This document shows, piece by piece, positions 6,889 through 17,040 of a DNA stretch of 41,360 nt; positions within the stretch are counted from its first letter, which is position 1, and each line of letters starts with the position of its first letter. The translations under genes and the position numbers were made by a program. Below the pieces are notes generated by a model. The model was not told the DNA's origin. It did not search any database and worked only from the letters and a program-made list of their open reading frames with translations. This DNA is from Gammaproteobacteria bacterium (GTDB lineage: Bacteria; Pseudomonadota; Gammaproteobacteria; Pseudomonadales; Ketobacteraceae), in the NCBI GenBank assembly GCA_002748575.1, contig PDSR01000080.1:1-41360 (forward strand), given 5' to 3'.

Positions 6889-7425
6889 TTATTTGTGCTT
6901 GTTACGATGGGCGGTGATTTCCATTAAACGCAATCGCTGCGCTACTTTATCGAGAATACCGTTAACATATTTGTGGCTGTCGGTAGCGCCGAATATTTTG
7001 GCAAGCTCAACCCCTTCGTTAATCACCACTCGATACGGCACATCAATACGTTTTGCTAACTCGTAAGTACCGATACGCAAAATAGCCAGCTCCACCTGAT
7101 CCAGTTCATCCTTGTCACGATCCAGATGGGGTTCAAAATAACTATCCAATTCTGAAACACAGCCTGGAATCTGGTGCAGTAATTCGTGGAAATATTGCGT
7201 GTCGGTTTTACGCATATCGTTATCAACACGAAACTGGGTTTCGATTTCGCCAAGGTTGGCTTTGGTCATTTGCCATTGATATAAAGCCTGCGTTGCAAAC
7301 TTGCGGGCCTTACGACGCTCCGCTGGCCGGGGGCGTTTATTCGCTGATTTGGCTGCCGGTTGCCCGGCACCCGTTGCTGGTTTGCTGCTGTCATCAGCTT
7401 GTGGATTTTGCGAATCAGTGTTCAC
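6889..7425 (-). CDS. nusB: Transcription antitermination factor NusB
   Basis: A 178-residue RNA-binding protein that joins NusE (S10) on boxA in antitermination of rRNA transcripts. The conserved core starts near residue 35 ([16 protein letters not shown]) and ends with [19 protein letters not shown]. The first 35 residues are a Pro/Ala/Lys-rich low-complexity extension absent from the 139-residue E. coli protein. No internal ATG with a better ribosome site was seen before the core, so the extension is probably real. The stop abuts the thiL start. The upstream neighbour is ribH at a distance of 72 bp. Confidence 0.95.
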   Translation of the reverse strand: MNTDSQNPQADDSSKPATGAGQPAAKSANKRPRPAERRKARKFATQALYQWQMTKANLGEIETQFRVDNDMRKTDTQYFHELLHQIPGCVSELDSYFEPHLDRDKDELDQVELAILRIGTYELAKRIDVPYRVVINEGVELAKIFGATDSHKYVNGILDKVAQRLRLMEITAHRNKHK

Positions 7426-7497
7426 CAGTGCTTACCTTTTAAAGCAGGTTAATCAGTACAACCATTTTCTGATTGGGTGGGGCACAAAAACCTGAAA

Positions 7498-7974
7498 TTA
7501 ATTTTCCAGATTTCTAAACAGGCTGACCATTTCCAAAACGGTTAACGCCGCTTCTGCGCCTTTGTTACCGGCTTTGGTACCGGAGCGCTCAATGGCCTGC
7601 TCAATGGTGTCGGTGGTAATCACACCAAACGCGATGGGAATATCTGTTTCCAGGCTTACCGAGGCAACGCCTTTGGAACATTCACCGGCAACGAAATCAA
7701 AATGCGGTGTACCGCCACGAATCACAGCACCCAAAGCAATAATGGCATCGGGCTTACGGCTAGTGGCAACTTTTTTAACCGCTAAAGGCAATTCGTAAGC
7801 ACCAGGAACACGTACCACTTCAATATCGTTTTCCGACACGCCATGACGCACTAAAGTATCGATAGCGCCCTGCAACAGACTTTCCACTACAAAGCTGTTA
7901 AACCGGCCAACAACGATTGAATACCGGGCGGCGGATGCGCGAAAATCACCTTCGATAACTTTTACATTGCTCAT
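7498..7974 (-). CDS. ribH: 6,7-dimethyl-8-ribityllumazine synthase
   Basis: A 158-residue enzyme that condenses 5-amino-6-ribitylaminouracil with 3,4-dihydroxybutanone phosphate to give the riboflavin precursor. Signature sequences include [14 protein letters not shown] (about 24-37), [36 protein letters not shown] with the catalytic-region histidine, and [17 protein letters not shown]. The length fits the icosahedral or decameric class. It lies between ribBA (42 bp) and nusB (72 bp), the common gammaproteobacterial order. Confidence 0.96.
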   Translation of the reverse strand: MSNVKVIEGDFRASAARYSIVVGRFNSFVVESLLQGAIDTLVRHGVSENDIEVVRVPGAYELPLAVKKVATSRKPDAIIALGAVIRGGTPHFDFVAGECSKGVASVSLETDIPIAFGVITTDTIEQAIERSGTKAGNKGAEAALTVLEMVSLFRNLEN

Positions 7975-8016
7975 TGTTTCTTTCCTTCATTAAAAAATCT
8001 AAAAACAGCGATTCAG

Positions 8017-9147
8017 TTAATCTTTTACTGAATCGCCGTGAATGTATTCAACAATTTCCAAACTGAAACCGGAGATTGCATTAAATTTCATCGGGCTGCT
8101 TAACAGGCGCATTTTTTGAATACCCAGATCCTGCAAAATCTGCGAACCGGTGCCGATGCTACGATAAACACTGGTGCCATCTTTTGCCAAGGGGCGTGGC
8201 CCGGGCTTAACGCCATAGAAGTTATCAATAATATCTTCAACCGGGTGTGCGGCAAAGGAATCACCTAAAATCAGTACCACGCCGGGATCATCTTTCGATG
8301 CCAGAAAGCTTAACACTTCGGGTAAACACCAGCCGGAAGCATTTTTCTTTTCTGCCCGCAATAAATCACGTAAAGGATCAACCACATGCACTCGCACATA
8401 AGGGGCTTCACAGGCAGCTAATTCACCCTTCACCAGGGCAATGTGCTGTTTATTATCAATCAGATCCCTGAACTGCACCAAAGTAAATTCACCATAGCTG
8501 GTTGGGAAAGGCTGAGTTCTTACCCGCTCGATGGTTTTTTCGTTTACCGTGCGATATTGAATCAAATCAGCAATGGTGCCAATTTTTAGCCCGTGCTCTT
8601 TGGCAAACACTTCCACATCCGGGCGACGCGCCATGGTGCCATCGTCATTCATGATTTCAACAATCACCGATGCCGGTTCCAAACCTGCCAGCCGTGCCAG
8701 GTCGCAGCCGGCTTCAGTATGGCCAGCACGACGTAACACGCCACCGGCCTGGGCTCTTAAGGGGAAAATATGGCCTGGCTGTACGATATCCTGTGGCTGT
8801 GCATTAGAGGCAACCGCTCGCTGTACAGTGGTTGCCCGATCAGCCGCCGAAATGCCAGTGGTAACACCTTCCGCCGCTTCAATCGACAGGGTGAAATTGG
8901 TGCCATGCTGGGCATTGTTATCATTCACCATTAATGGCAGATTTAACTGTTCACATCGTTCTGCGGTTAATGTTAAGCAGATTAAACCACGGGCATGTTT
9001 TGCCATAAAGTTAATATCATCGGGGCGCACCATGGTGGCCGCCATAATAATATCACCTTCGTTTTCACGGTCTTCGTCGTCCATCAGAATAACCATTTTG
9101 CCGTGGCGAATATCTTCGATGATTTCTTCTATGGAGTTTAATTCCAT
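8017..9147 (-). CDS. ribBA: DHBP synthase with degenerate GTP cyclohydrolase II domain
   Basis: A 376-residue protein. Residues 1-200 are a complete 3,4-dihydroxy-2-butanone-4-phosphate synthase domain (VILMDDEDRENEGDIIMAA near 18-36, then RRAGHTEAGCDLARLAG). It makes the four-carbon unit of riboflavin from ribulose 5-phosphate. Residues about 205-370 align in length with GTP cyclohydrolase II. The zinc site is missing: where active enzymes have a CxxxD...RCDCG pattern, this protein reads VRVHVVDPLRDLLRAEK. The second domain is therefore probably inactive and a separate ribA is expected elsewhere. Such RibB-RibA-like fusions are known in pseudomonads. A good ribosome site is hard to see at the ATG, but family alignment fixes the start. 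Confidence 0.93.
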   Translation of the reverse strand: MELNSIEEIIEDIRHGKMVILMDDEDRENEGDIIMAATMVRPDDINFMAKHARGLICLTLTAERCEQLNLPLMVNDNNAQHGTNFTLSIEAAEGVTTGISAADRATTVQRAVASNAQPQDIVQPGHIFPLRAQAGGVLRRAGHTEAGCDLARLAGLEPASVIVEIMNDDGTMARRPDVEVFAKEHGLKIGTIADLIQYRTVNEKTIERVRTQPFPTSYGEFTLVQFRDLIDNKQHIALVKGELAACEAPYVRVHVVDPLRDLLRAEKKNASGWCLPEVLSFLASKDDPGVVLILGDSFAAHPVEDIIDNFYGVKPGPRPLAKDGTSVYRSIGTGSQILQDLGIQKMRLLSSPMKFNAISGFSLEIVEYIHGDSVKD

Positions 9148-9223
9148 TGTTACTACCTCGGTTATTACAACAACCTCAATTATTTAATTTACGACCTTAA
9201 TGATGTCATTAAAATTTTAACGG

Positions 9224-9889
9224 TTACAGTTTTAGAAACCCATGTTCTGCTAAAAAGGCTTCGTCGATACGTGATGCCGGTTTTGCTTGTGCTGCCGGCT
9301 CATTCATTAACAGCCGTTCCAGGTAACGGGCAATGACATCCACTTCCAGATTCACTTGGGCGCCCAGATGCCAATCAGGAATCGTGGTTTCCAGTGCCGT
9401 ATGGGGCACGATATTCAAATGAAAACAGTGGGACTCAATATCGTTAATGGTAAGGCTGACACCATCCACACAGATAGAACCTTTTTCTGCCATGTATTTT
9501 CCCAGGCCACTGGGAATGCTCACCTGAAAATGCATGGAACGGGCATCAACAGTGCGGGAAAGAATTTCACCGACACCATCTACATGACCACTCACTAAAT
9601 GCCCCCCCAGGCGGGTGGTGGGAGTTAAGGCTTTTTCCAGATTCACCCGGCTGCCCACACGCAAATGGCAAAACGATGAGCGGCGCACGGTTTCTGCCGA
9701 CACATCGGCAACAAAGCCATTGCCCGGCAAGGCCACTGCTGTAAGGCAAACACCATTGGTGGCAATGCTGTCGCCCAGTTTGACATCGCTTAAATCCAGC
9801 TTGCCGGTAGATACCTGCACCTGTAAATCGCCACCTTTTGCTTCCAGGCGGCTTATTTCACCAACTGATTCAATAATACCGGTAAACAC
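9224..9889 (-). CDS. ribE: Riboflavin synthase, alpha subunit
   Basis: A 221-residue enzyme that dismutates two lumazine molecules to riboflavin. It has the tandem lumazine-binding repeats: the first starts MFTGIIESVGEISRLE and holds IATNGVCLTAVAL. The second starts around residue 97 (GGHLVSGHVDGVGEIL) and holds ICVDGVSLTINDI. The length is slightly above the usual 205-215 because of a C-terminal tail of about 20 residues. It begins 5 bp after the ribD stop and is followed by ribBA. The 76-bp gap to ribBA was read for an FMN riboswitch and none was found. Confidence 0.96.
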   Translation of the reverse strand: MFTGIIESVGEISRLEAKGGDLQVQVSTGKLDLSDVKLGDSIATNGVCLTAVALPGNGFVADVSAETVRRSSFCHLRVGSRVNLEKALTPTTRLGGHLVSGHVDGVGEILSRTVDARSMHFQVSIPSGLGKYMAEKGSICVDGVSLTINDIESHCFHLNIVPHTALETTIPDWHLGAQVNLEVDVIARYLERLLMNEPAAQAKPASRIDEAFLAEHGFLKL

Positions 9890-9894
9890 TGGGC

Positions 9895-11061
9895 TTAATT
9901 CTCCGACTTAAACTGATAGCGAAAACGTACATCATTACCTATCTGCCGCATGTCTTTCAGGGTCAGCAGGCGTTTTTGTGCCATCGAGGCCATATCAGGC
10001 AGGTTCAACACTGGCCGGGCATTGCTGCCCAGCAACGATGGCGCCATATAAAGCCACCATTCATCCACCAGTTGCTGATCCACAAAGGCACCCGCCGTCA
10101 CCGCACCGGATTCTACCAGCACTTCATTCACATCGGCCTGCCCCAAATGGCGTAGCAATACCGCAATATCCACTCGCCCCTGCTGATCAGGCATGACCAG
10201 CACTTTGGCACCCGCCTGCTCCAGTGCGGCCTGCTTTTGGGGATCTGGCTGGACACACACCACCCAGGTTTCCCCTGCCAATGCCAACATTTTCGCCGAT
10301 AGCGGCATTCTCAGGCTGGAATCCAGCACCACACGCAGGGGTTGGATGGGGGTAAAATCTGTGGGCCATTGATGAGCGCAGCAGTCCGATGCATGCCAGG
10401 ATTCGGGACGCACTGTAAGCGCCGGATCATCATGGAGCACCGATTCCACCCCGGTAATAATCGCCTCTACCCTGGCGCGTAATCTTTGCACATCACAGCG
10501 CGCCTCCGGCCCGGTAATCCACTGGCTTTCGCCGCTTGCCATAGCGGTACGGCCATCGACACTCATGGCCGATTTCAGCCATACCCAGGGAATGCCGGTT
10601 TGCATACGTTTGATAAAACCGGGATTAACGGCGGCGGCTTCGGCCTGTTGAAGCCCGCAGCTCACTTGAATGCCCGCCTCCCGCAGTTTGCGATGGCCAT
10701 TACCTGAAACACAGGGATTCGGGTCTTCGATGGCACTGACCACACGGGCTACTTTGGCTTTGATCAGGCTATCTGCACAAGGGGGGGTTTTACCGAAATG
10801 GCTGCAAGGCTCCAGGGAAACATAGGCGGTAGCACCGGCGGTATCTTCACCGCGCTGTTGTGCTTGCTCAAGCGCATTGACTTCGGCATGGCCCTGGCCT
10901 GCAATCTGATGCCAACCTTCACCGATCACTTTGCCGTTTTTCACCAGCACACAACCCACCCGGGGATTCGGGTGAGAGGTATACAAACCACGGCTGGCAA
11001 GGCGTATTGCCTGTGCAATGTAAGCGGCATCTTCTGGCAGGTTGGGTATAGTATTATTCAT
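9895..11061 (-). CDS. ribD: Riboflavin deaminase/reductase RibD
   Basis: A 388-residue bifunctional enzyme. The N-terminal deaminase domain has the zinc motif HAEVNAL (His58, Glu60) and [11 protein letters not shown] (Cys86, Cys95). The C-terminal reductase domain starts near residue 150 ([15 protein letters not shown]) and carries the substrate region [26 protein letters not shown] sequence and a late VLVESGA motif. It carries out two successive steps of riboflavin synthesis. The frame is open further upstream, but the ATG at 11061 overlaps the nrdR stop as ATGAATAA and starts the normal deaminase N-terminus. Coupling to nrdR is therefore likely. Confidence 0.95.
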   Translation of the reverse strand: MNNTIPNLPEDAAYIAQAIRLASRGLYTSHPNPRVGCVLVKNGKVIGEGWHQIAGQGHAEVNALEQAQQRGEDTAGATAYVSLEPCSHFGKTPPCADSLIKAKVARVVSAIEDPNPCVSGNGHRKLREAGIQVSCGLQQAEAAAVNPGFIKRMQTGIPWVWLKSAMSVDGRTAMASGESQWITGPEARCDVQRLRARVEAIITGVESVLHDDPALTVRPESWHASDCCAHQWPTDFTPIQPLRVVLDSSLRMPLSAKMLALAGETWVVCVQPDPQKQAALEQAGAKVLVMPDQQGRVDIAVLLRHLGQADVNEVLVESGAVTAGAFVDQQLVDEWWLYMAPSLLGSNARPVLNLPDMASMAQKRLLTLKDMRQIGNDVRFRYQFKSEN

Positions 11062-11509
11062 TCTTCTGCAAACGGTTAATTTCGTCCTGAAATTCGCTGA
11101 CATCCTCAAAGCTGCGATACACCGACGCAAACCGCACGTAAGCCACTTTATCCAGCTCTTTCAGTGCTTCCATGACTTTTTCACCAATAATGCGCGAATT
11201 CACTTCCCGCTCGCCGGTGGCTCGCAGTTGAAAGCAAATGCGTTCAATGGCACTTTCAATTTTTTCCATACTCACCGGGCGTTTTTCCAGCGCCCGTAAA
11301 ATACCGCTACGCAACTTGCCTTCATCGAACGGTGCACGGGTGCCATCCTGTTTCACCACTTTCGGCATCACCAGCTCTGCTGTTTCGTAGGTAGTGAAGC
11401 GCTCCTCGCAGGCAATACACTGGCGGCGGCGGCGAATCTGATTGCCCTCGGCCACTAACCGGGAGTCGATCACTTTAGTTTCGGTGGCACCACAGAAAGG
11501 ACAATGCAT
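11054..11509 (-). CDS. nrdR: Transcriptional repressor NrdR
   Basis: A 151-residue regulator of ribonucleotide reductase genes. An N-terminal zinc ribbon has Cys3, Cys6, Cys31 and Cys34 ([10 protein letters not shown] and [13 protein letters not shown]). The ATP-cone domain follows ([20 protein letters not shown], then [17 protein letters not shown]). It senses ATP and dATP and binds NrdR boxes. Its length equals that of the family. The position between glyA and ribD is typical of pseudomonads and relatives. The 3' end overlaps ribD by 8 bp. Confidence 0.97.
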   Translation of the reverse strand: MHCPFCGATETKVIDSRLVAEGNQIRRRRQCIACEERFTTYETAELVMPKVVKQDGTRAPFDEGKLRSGILRALEKRPVSMEKIESAIERICFQLRATGEREVNSRIIGEKVMEALKELDKVAYVRFASVYRSFEDVSEFQDEINRLQKNE

Positions 11510-11532
11510 AAGAATCCCCTGAAAAAATACGC

Positions 11533-11562
11533 AAAAGGCAGACTCTTTTAAATCTGCCTTTT
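11533..11562 (-). terminator. Intrinsic terminator after glyA
   Basis: A perfect 10-bp stem, AAAAGGCAGA (11533-11542) and TCTGCCTTTT (11553-11562), encloses a 10-nt loop. On the minus strand the stem follows the glyA stop by 16 bp and runs into U-rich sequence. It separates glyA from nrdR. Confidence 0.75.
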
Positions 11563-11578
11563 GTTGATCAACCGTGCC

Positions 11579-12838
11579 TTAAGCCCGGCTGTAAACCGGA
11601 TGGTTACGACACAGCACCTGTACTTTGCTCTTCACTTCCTCGATCAGGGCATCGTTACCAAGATCATCCAGAATATCGCACATCCAGCCTGCCAGTACAC
11701 GTACTTCGTCTACGCCAAAGCCACGGCGGGTAACGGCGGGAGTACCAATACGCAAACCACTGGTAACAAACGGTGAACGGGGATCGTTGGGAACGGCGTT
11801 TTTATTCACTGTGATGTTGGCTCGGCCCAGGGCAGCATCGGCATCTTTACCGGTAATGTCCTGCTTGATCAGGCTTAACAGGAACAGATGGTTTTCAGTA
11901 CCACCGGAAACCACCTCATAACCACGTTCGATAAATACACCGGCCATGGCCTGAGCGTTGTCGATCACCTGTTGCTGGTAGGCTTTAAATTCGGGAGCCA
12001 GTGCTTCTTTAAAACAAATAGCTTTGGCCGCAATCACGTGCATTAACGGGCCGCCCTGACCACCGGGGAATACCGCAGAATTCAGTTTCTTTTCCAGATC
12101 AGGGTTTGCTTTAGCCAGTATCATGCCGCCACGGGGGCCACCCAGGGTTTTGTGAGTGGTGGTGGTGGTAACATCGGCAATTTGCACCGGATTGGGGTAC
12201 AGGCCAGCGGCTACCAGGCCGGCAACATGAGCCATGTCTACAAACAGATAAGCGCCCACTTCATCGGCAATATCGCGGAATTTCTGCCAATCCATAATCT
12301 GCGAATAGGCAGAGAACCCCGCCAGAATCATTTTCGGCTTGTGCTCGCGGGCAAGTTCCGCCACCTGCTGGTAATCAACCTGGCCGGTTTCAGCATTTAA
12401 TCCGTATTGAACAGCGTTATAAATCTTCCCGGAAAAATTCACTTTGGCGCCGTGGGTTAAATGGCCGCCATCGGCCAGGCTCATGCCCAGTACCGTATCG
12501 CCCGGCTCAAGCAGCGCCATGTAAACCGCTGCATTGGCCTGCGAACCGGAATGGGGCTGCACATTCACATAATCAGCACCAAACAGCTCTTTGGCACGAT
12601 CTATCGCCAGTTGCTCGGCAACATCAACATGTTCACAGCCACCGTAATAACGCTTTTGTGGATAGCCTTCGGCATATTTGTTCGTTAAAACAGAGCCTTG
12701 CGCCGCCATTACCAGTGGGCTGGTATAGTTTTCAGAAGCAATCAGTTCAATGTGCTCTTCCTGACGCTTACGTTCCAGCTCGATAGACTCGGCAATTTCA
12801 GGATCGAATTCGGCAATAGTTAGGTCTTGTGAAAACAT
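11579..12838 (-). CDS. glyA: Serine hydroxymethyltransferase
   Basis: A 419-residue PLP enzyme that interconverts serine and glycine with tetrahydrofolate, the main source of one-carbon units. Key motifs are [19 protein letters not shown] near residue 33, the [15 protein letters not shown] region near 65, and [16 protein letters not shown], in which the lysine near residue 229 binds PLP. The length is close to the E. coli GlyA (417). It is transcribed away from ettA across a 214-bp divergent region and ends before a clear terminator. No glycine riboswitch was recognised upstream. Two TTGATCAT octamers lie in the divergent region and could be part of a promoter or operator. Confidence 0.97.
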   Translation of the reverse strand: MFSQDLTIAEFDPEIAESIELERKRQEEHIELIASENYTSPLVMAAQGSVLTNKYAEGYPQKRYYGGCEHVDVAEQLAIDRAKELFGADYVNVQPHSGSQANAAVYMALLEPGDTVLGMSLADGGHLTHGAKVNFSGKIYNAVQYGLNAETGQVDYQQVAELAREHKPKMILAGFSAYSQIMDWQKFRDIADEVGAYLFVDMAHVAGLVAAGLYPNPVQIADVTTTTTHKTLGGPRGGMILAKANPDLEKKLNSAVFPGGQGGPLMHVIAAKAICFKEALAPEFKAYQQQVIDNAQAMAGVFIERGYEVVSGGTENHLFLLSLIKQDITGKDADAALGRANITVNKNAVPNDPRSPFVTSGLRIGTPAVTRRGFGVDEVRVLAGWMCDILDDLGNDALIEEVKSKVQVLCRNHPVYSRA

Positions 12839-13052
12839 GAATCATGTGCCCTCAGTAGAATGTTCAAAATATAAAATGATCAACCCGGAATTCATATCGG
12901 GCGCATTGTACATGATCAAGCCGCATTGGGCACATGAAATGCCTGCCAGCACATTTCAATGGCTTTCAGATTGCATCAAACCGCCAATTTCGGTAGCGTA
13001 GCGGGCTGATACGATTTCCTGTAACCCCTTGTCAGACGAGAATTTTCAAGCA

Positions 13053-14723
13053 ATGGCTCAATACATCTACACCATGAACCGGGTGAGTAAAGTAGTACCA
13101 CCCAAACGCGAAATCCTTAAAGATATTTCCCTTTCTTTTTTCCCTGGTGCCAAAATCGGCGTATTGGGCCTGAATGGTGCCGGTAAGTCCACCCTGTTAC
13201 GCATCATGGCGGGCATTGATACCGAGATTGACGGCGAAGCCCGCCCGCAAGCAGGCATTAATATCGGCTACCTGCCCCAGGAACCGGAACTGGACCCATC
13301 GAAAGACGTCAAAGGCAATGTTGAAGACGGAGTGCGTGAAATTAAAGACGTACTGGCGCGGTTCGACGAAATCAGCATGAAGTTCGGCGAAGAAATGACC
13401 GACGACGAAATGAATGCACTGCTGGAAGAACAGGCCGAGCTGCAAAACAAAATCGAAGCCTGTAATGGCTGGGAAATTGATCGCACCCTGGAAATCGCTG
13501 CCGATGCCCTGCGCCTGCCCCCCTGGGATGCCGATGTCAGCAAACTGTCTGGTGGTGAAAAGCGCCGTGTTGCCCTGTGCCGCCTGTTGTTATCACGCCC
13601 CGATATGCTGTTGCTGGACGAACCCACCAACCACCTGGACGCAGAAAGTGTCGCCTGGCTGGAACGCTTCCTGCTGGAATACACCGGCACCGTGGTGGCG
13701 ATCACCCACGACCGTTATTTCCTCGATAACGCCGCCGAATGGATTTTAGAATTAGACCGTGGCCACGGCATTCCCTACAAAGGCAACTACACCTCCTGGC
13801 TGGAGCAAAAAGAACAGCGTTTGGAACAGGAAGCAAAACAGGAAGCTTCACGCCAGAAAGCGATTAAATCCGAGCTGGAATGGGTGCGCTCCAATCCCAA
13901 AGGCCGCCAGGCGAAAAGCAAGGCGCGTTTACAGCACTTTGAAGAACTGACCAGCCAGGATGCGCAAAAGCGCAGTGAAACCCAGGAGCTTTATATTCCG
14001 GTGGCCGAACGCCTGGGTGAAGATGTCATTGAATTTAAAGGTGTTACCAAATCTTTCGGTGATCGCATGTTGTACGAGAACCTGGATTTCAAAATCCCCA
14101 AAGGCGCCATTGTTGGCGTGATCGGCCCGAACGGTGCCGGTAAAACCACCCTGTTCCGGTTGATTGTCGGCGAACAGCAACCCGATAGCGGTGAAGTGGC
14201 CATTGGTAAAACCGTGCAGATTTCCTATGTGGATCAAAGCCGCGAAGATTTGAACGATAAAAACACCGTTTGGGAAGAAGTATCTGGCGGTGCCGATTTT
14301 ATTAAAGTGGGCAATTTTGAAATGCCTTCACGCGCCTATGTGGGCCGTTTTAACTTTAAAGGCTCCGACCAGCAGAAACGGGTTGGGGAGTTATCCGGGG
14401 GTGAACGTAACCGATTGCACCTGGCCAAATTACTTCGCTCCGGCGGTAATGTCTTAATGCTCGATGAGCCCACCAACGATCTGGATGTGGAAACCCTTCG
14501 TGCGCTGGAAGAAGCCTTGTTATCTTACGCCGGTTGCGCCATTGTGATTTCGCATGATCGCTGGTTTCTGGATCGTATCGCCACCCATATCATTGATTTT
14601 GAAGGTGAAGAAGGCGTGGAATTCTTCGAAGGTAACTTTACCGATTATGAAGCTTACAAGAAGAAGAAATATGGCGAAGAGGCTACTCAGCCGAAGCGAC
14701 TCAAATACAAGAAAATTCAGTAA
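13053..14723 (+). CDS. ettA: Energy-dependent translational throttle protein EttA (ABC-F)
   Basis: A 556-residue soluble ABC-F ATPase that acts at the ribosomal E site and gates the first peptide bond according to the ADP/ATP ratio. It has two ATP cassettes. The first has Walker [10 protein letters not shown] (residues 39-47), signature [15 protein letters not shown] and [11 protein letters not shown]. The second has [24 protein letters not shown] and [10 protein letters not shown]. The charged linker between them carries the ABC-F domain. An in-frame TTG at 13029 would add eight residues, but the ATG at 13053 starts the conserved [20 protein letters not shown]-terminus. The gene is divergent from glyA, as in pseudomonads. 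Confidence 0.96.
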   Translation: MAQYIYTMNRVSKVVPPKREILKDISLSFFPGAKIGVLGLNGAGKSTLLRIMAGIDTEIDGEARPQAGINIGYLPQEPELDPSKDVKGNVEDGVREIKDVLARFDEISMKFGEEMTDDEMNALLEEQAELQNKIEACNGWEIDRTLEIAADALRLPPWDADVSKLSGGEKRRVALCRLLLSRPDMLLLDEPTNHLDAESVAWLERFLLEYTGTVVAITHDRYFLDNAAEWILELDRGHGIPYKGNYTSWLEQKEQRLEQEAKQEASRQKAIKSELEWVRSNPKGRQAKSKARLQHFEELTSQDAQKRSETQELYIPVAERLGEDVIEFKGVTKSFGDRMLYENLDFKIPKGAIVGVIGPNGAGKTTLFRLIVGEQQPDSGEVAIGKTVQISYVDQSREDLNDKNTVWEEVSGGADFIKVGNFEMPSRAYVGRFNFKGSDQQKRVGELSGGERNRLHLAKLLRSGGNVLMLDEPTNDLDVETLRALEEALLSYAGCAIVISHDRWFLDRIATHIIDFEGEEGVEFFEGNFTDYEAYKKKKYGEEATQPKRLKYKKIQ

Positions 14724-14816
14724 TAACCAGTGTACTAGCTGAGCAAGACATTCCGGGCCAAGGATGGCCTGACATCCAGATGACAACATATTAAATTACA
14801 CAATTTTTGCGCTATG

Positions 14817-14845
14817 TTGGCAGACATTTTAAGCCTGTCTACACT
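14817..14845 (+). promoter_or_regulatory. Sigma-70 promoter ahead of the chemoreceptor gene
   Basis: TTGGCA (14817-14822) and TACACT (14840-14845) are separated by 17 bp, giving a leader of about 25 bases to the ATG at 14876. No good flagellar sigma-28 promoter was found in the same region. Confidence 0.5.
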
Positions 14846-14875
14846 TAGATAAAATCATTGTAGAAGTTGTTCCTC

Positions 14876-16447
14876 ATGCGTAAAAATCTTCCCGTTACAA
14901 ATCAAGAAATTATATTAAAGCCTGGCGAATTCATTGTTTCTTCGGCCACACCCAAAGGCGTTATCACATCCGTTAATCAACGCTTTTGTGATGTAACTGG
15001 CTTTGAAGAGGATGAACTATTGGGCCAGGCGCATAATATTGTGCGCCACCCAGACATGCCACAAATGGCTTTTAAAATGCTCTGGGACCGCCTTACGGAA
15101 AACAAGCCGTGGATGGGCATAGTAAAAAACCGCTGTAAGAACGGTGGATTTTACTGGGTAGATGCTTTTGTTGCCCCCTTAAAAGAAGGTAAAAAAACAG
15201 TGGGCTACGAATCTGTGCGGGTGGCGCCGAATGAAGACCATGTAAAACGCGCCCGCGAAGTCTATCAGCGAATTAACGCCGGTGAGTCGCCCTTTCCCAA
15301 GTATCAAATTTTCAGAGAATATTGTTCTATTACCAATATCAGTGCAGTGTTGTGCCTGATAGCCATTTTAGGGTTGACCATCGCCTCCCCTATAGCATTG
15401 CCAATCAAGCTCGGTATTGTCACGCTGGCTATCATCAGTAGTCTGTTTGGTTTCTATGCCACTAAAAATGCGCTCCGCGATTCCGCAAACGCCGCCAGAA
15501 AGATTATTAACGATCCGTTGGCCCAGTATATTTATACGGGGTATCTGTCGGATAAAGGCGCACCATTGCTGGCCAATATCTTTAACGATGCGCGGGTCAG
15601 AACGCTGGTCTATTGTACCCTGCAATCCGCTTCGGCCATTAAACAAAGCGCCGATGAGACAGCCAATAAAACTGACGCAAACAACCTGACCATTAATTCA
15701 CAACGGGAAAATATTGAAATGGCGGCCACTGCTGTTAAGCAAATGAGCCAGTCTATTTCTGATGTATCAGGAAACACGTCGGTCGCATCGAAAGCCACCA
15801 AGGAAGTCAGTGCTCAGGTTGAAAGTGGCAGCCAGTTTATTCAGCAAACCGTCGACAGTATCCAGAGCCTTTCCACGGAAATTGCCACCGCGCGAGACGT
15901 TATCAAGGGTCTGGCGCAGGATTCAGATCGTATCGAAGGCATGACCGCCACCATTAAGGAAATCGCAGACCAGACCAACCTGCTGGCGCTAAACGCTGCC
16001 ATTGAAGCGGCACGGGCAGGCGAATCAGGACGGGGCTTTGCGGTGGTGGCTGATGAAGTGCGTAATCTAGCAAGCCGTACCCAGGAATCCACCGAAACCA
16101 TCCATTCAATTATTACCCAGCTGCGCCAAAACACCCTTAGAGCAGTGGAAACCATTGATTCAAGCCACTCCAGTGTTAACAGCGCAGTTGAATTGGTGAA
16201 GCTCGCTGGTGATACCATTTATCAGATTACCCATGCCATTAATAACACCGAAAAAATGGTATTCCAGATTGCTGCCACCACCGAAGAACAATCCACCGCA
16301 TCTGACAACCTCAGTGCCAACATGCAAAACATCCATGATTTATCCCTGGATATTGTGGAGCAATCCCGCCATGTCATGAACGCGAATCGCCAATTACAAC
16401 AGGTGTTCGATCAGTTAGAACAGCTTGCCCAACGTTTTGTAGTTTAA
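14876..16447 (+). CDS. PAS-domain methyl-accepting chemotaxis protein (Aer-like)
   Basis: A 523-residue receptor. The N-terminal 110 residues form a PAS domain ([22 protein letters not shown] near 32, then [20 protein letters not shown]). Two closely spaced membrane segments follow at about 152-197. The C-terminal half is the coiled-coil signalling domain with the conserved hairpin [21 protein letters not shown] near residue 361 and [20 protein letters not shown]. There is no periplasmic sensor domain, so it resembles Aer-type energy or redox sensors, in which PAS holds FAD; FAD binding is not shown here. A TTG at 14867 could also start, but the ATG is preferred. It is a stand-alone gene with no che genes beside it, ending at a strong hairpin. 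Confidence 0.9.
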   Translation: MRKNLPVTNQEIILKPGEFIVSSATPKGVITSVNQRFCDVTGFEEDELLGQAHNIVRHPDMPQMAFKMLWDRLTENKPWMGIVKNRCKNGGFYWVDAFVAPLKEGKKTVGYESVRVAPNEDHVKRAREVYQRINAGESPFPKYQIFREYCSITNISAVLCLIAILGLTIASPIALPIKLGIVTLAIISSLFGFYATKNALRDSANAARKIINDPLAQYIYTGYLSDKGAPLLANIFNDARVRTLVYCTLQSASAIKQSADETANKTDANNLTINSQRENIEMAATAVKQMSQSISDVSGNTSVASKATKEVSAQVESGSQFIQQTVDSIQSLSTEIATARDVIKGLAQDSDRIEGMTATIKEIADQTNLLALNAAIEAARAGESGRGFAVVADEVRNLASRTQESTETIHSIITQLRQNTLRAVETIDSSHSSVNSAVELVKLAGDTIYQITHAINNTEKMVFQIAATTEEQSTASDNLSANMQNIHDLSLDIVEQSRHVMNANRQLQQVFDQLEQLAQRFVV

Positions 16448-16488
16448 AATACCGCCGCCAGCACTCTGACTGGCTTTCACACTAAAAT

Positions 16489-16525
16489 AAAAAAGGCGAA
16501 TACTGATATGTATTCGCCTTTTTTT
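16489..16525. terminator. Bidirectional intrinsic terminator
   Basis: The arms AAAAAAGGCGAATA (16489-16502) and TATTCGCCTTTTTT (16511-16524) enclose an 8-nt loop. There are A-runs on one side and T-runs on the other, so it can stop both the chemoreceptor transcript (+) and the small gene transcript (-), whose stop codon lies in the right arm. Confidence 0.9.
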
Positions 16526-16757
16526 AATCATCCCAATCGTAATCTGCTAAATGATCTCGTAGCAGTTTTTCCTCTTTCAGCCGCTCGATTTTTCGCAAAT
16601 AATCACCACTACTGCGCTTGCGTTTATTGGAAGAAACCATCTTCACTTCTTCCCTGTCATCGCTCATTATTTCAAACGCATTATCGAACAATTCATTACT
16701 GCCATCCCTTTCTTTATTGCTTTGTTGACCTATTCCAAGTGAACTATAACCAGACAT
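16524..16757 (-). CDS. Small charged protein, PA3496-like
   Basis: A 77-residue protein with no signal or membrane segment. The C-terminal half is highly charged (SSNKRKRSSGDYLRKIERLK, then EKLLRDHLADYDWDD). The pattern of a basic patch, then R-R-x-x-(I/L)-E-x-x-x-E-x-x-x-L-x-x-x-L and an acidic D-x-D/DWDD tail recalls the PA3496 family of putative envelope-integrity proteins. That match is from memory of the pattern and is tentative. GAGAGG is 8 bp before the ATG at 16757; a GTG at 16766 is less well placed. The stop overlaps the terminator stem shared with the chemoreceptor gene. Confidence 0.7.
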   Translation of the reverse strand: MSGYSSLGIGQQSNKERDGSNELFDNAFEIMSDDREEVKMVSSNKRKRSSGDYLRKIERLKEEKLLRDHLADYDWDD

Positions 16758-17040
16758 GGTGGCCACCTCTCTACAGTGTTAATACCAGGAATAACTTTTT
16801 TAAAAATCCTCTAATGACTCGTAAACATCAATGCTATACACCAAAACTAGCAAAACATTGGTTTTTTTGTAAACAACCTTTTTCGCATAAACACAGTGGT
16901 TTTCTATTACTAAATAATCCTGGTTTAAAAATAACTACCGTATTTGTTTTTTAGAATGCCTTTAATTTTAAAAGCTAAAGACTCCCTGTTTTTTAATTTA
17001 GGCTATTCTTAGTAAAAGCACGGAACAACCGCAAAAGACC

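Noticed and set aside
8573..9187. 204-codon open frame on the plus strand opposite ribBA
   Set aside because: It is antisense to a conserved enzyme, has no ribosome site and its composition mirrors the real gene. Other long antisense frames, such as those opposite ettA and the chemoreceptor gene, were dropped for the same reason.
9148..9223. FMN riboswitch between ribE and ribBA
   Set aside because: The gap is only 76 bp, A/T-rich, and lacks the conserved RFN helices.
12839..13052. Glycine or purine riboswitch in the glyA-ettA divergent region
   Set aside because: No conserved core of either class was seen; only two TTGATCAT octamers and weak promoter-like elements.
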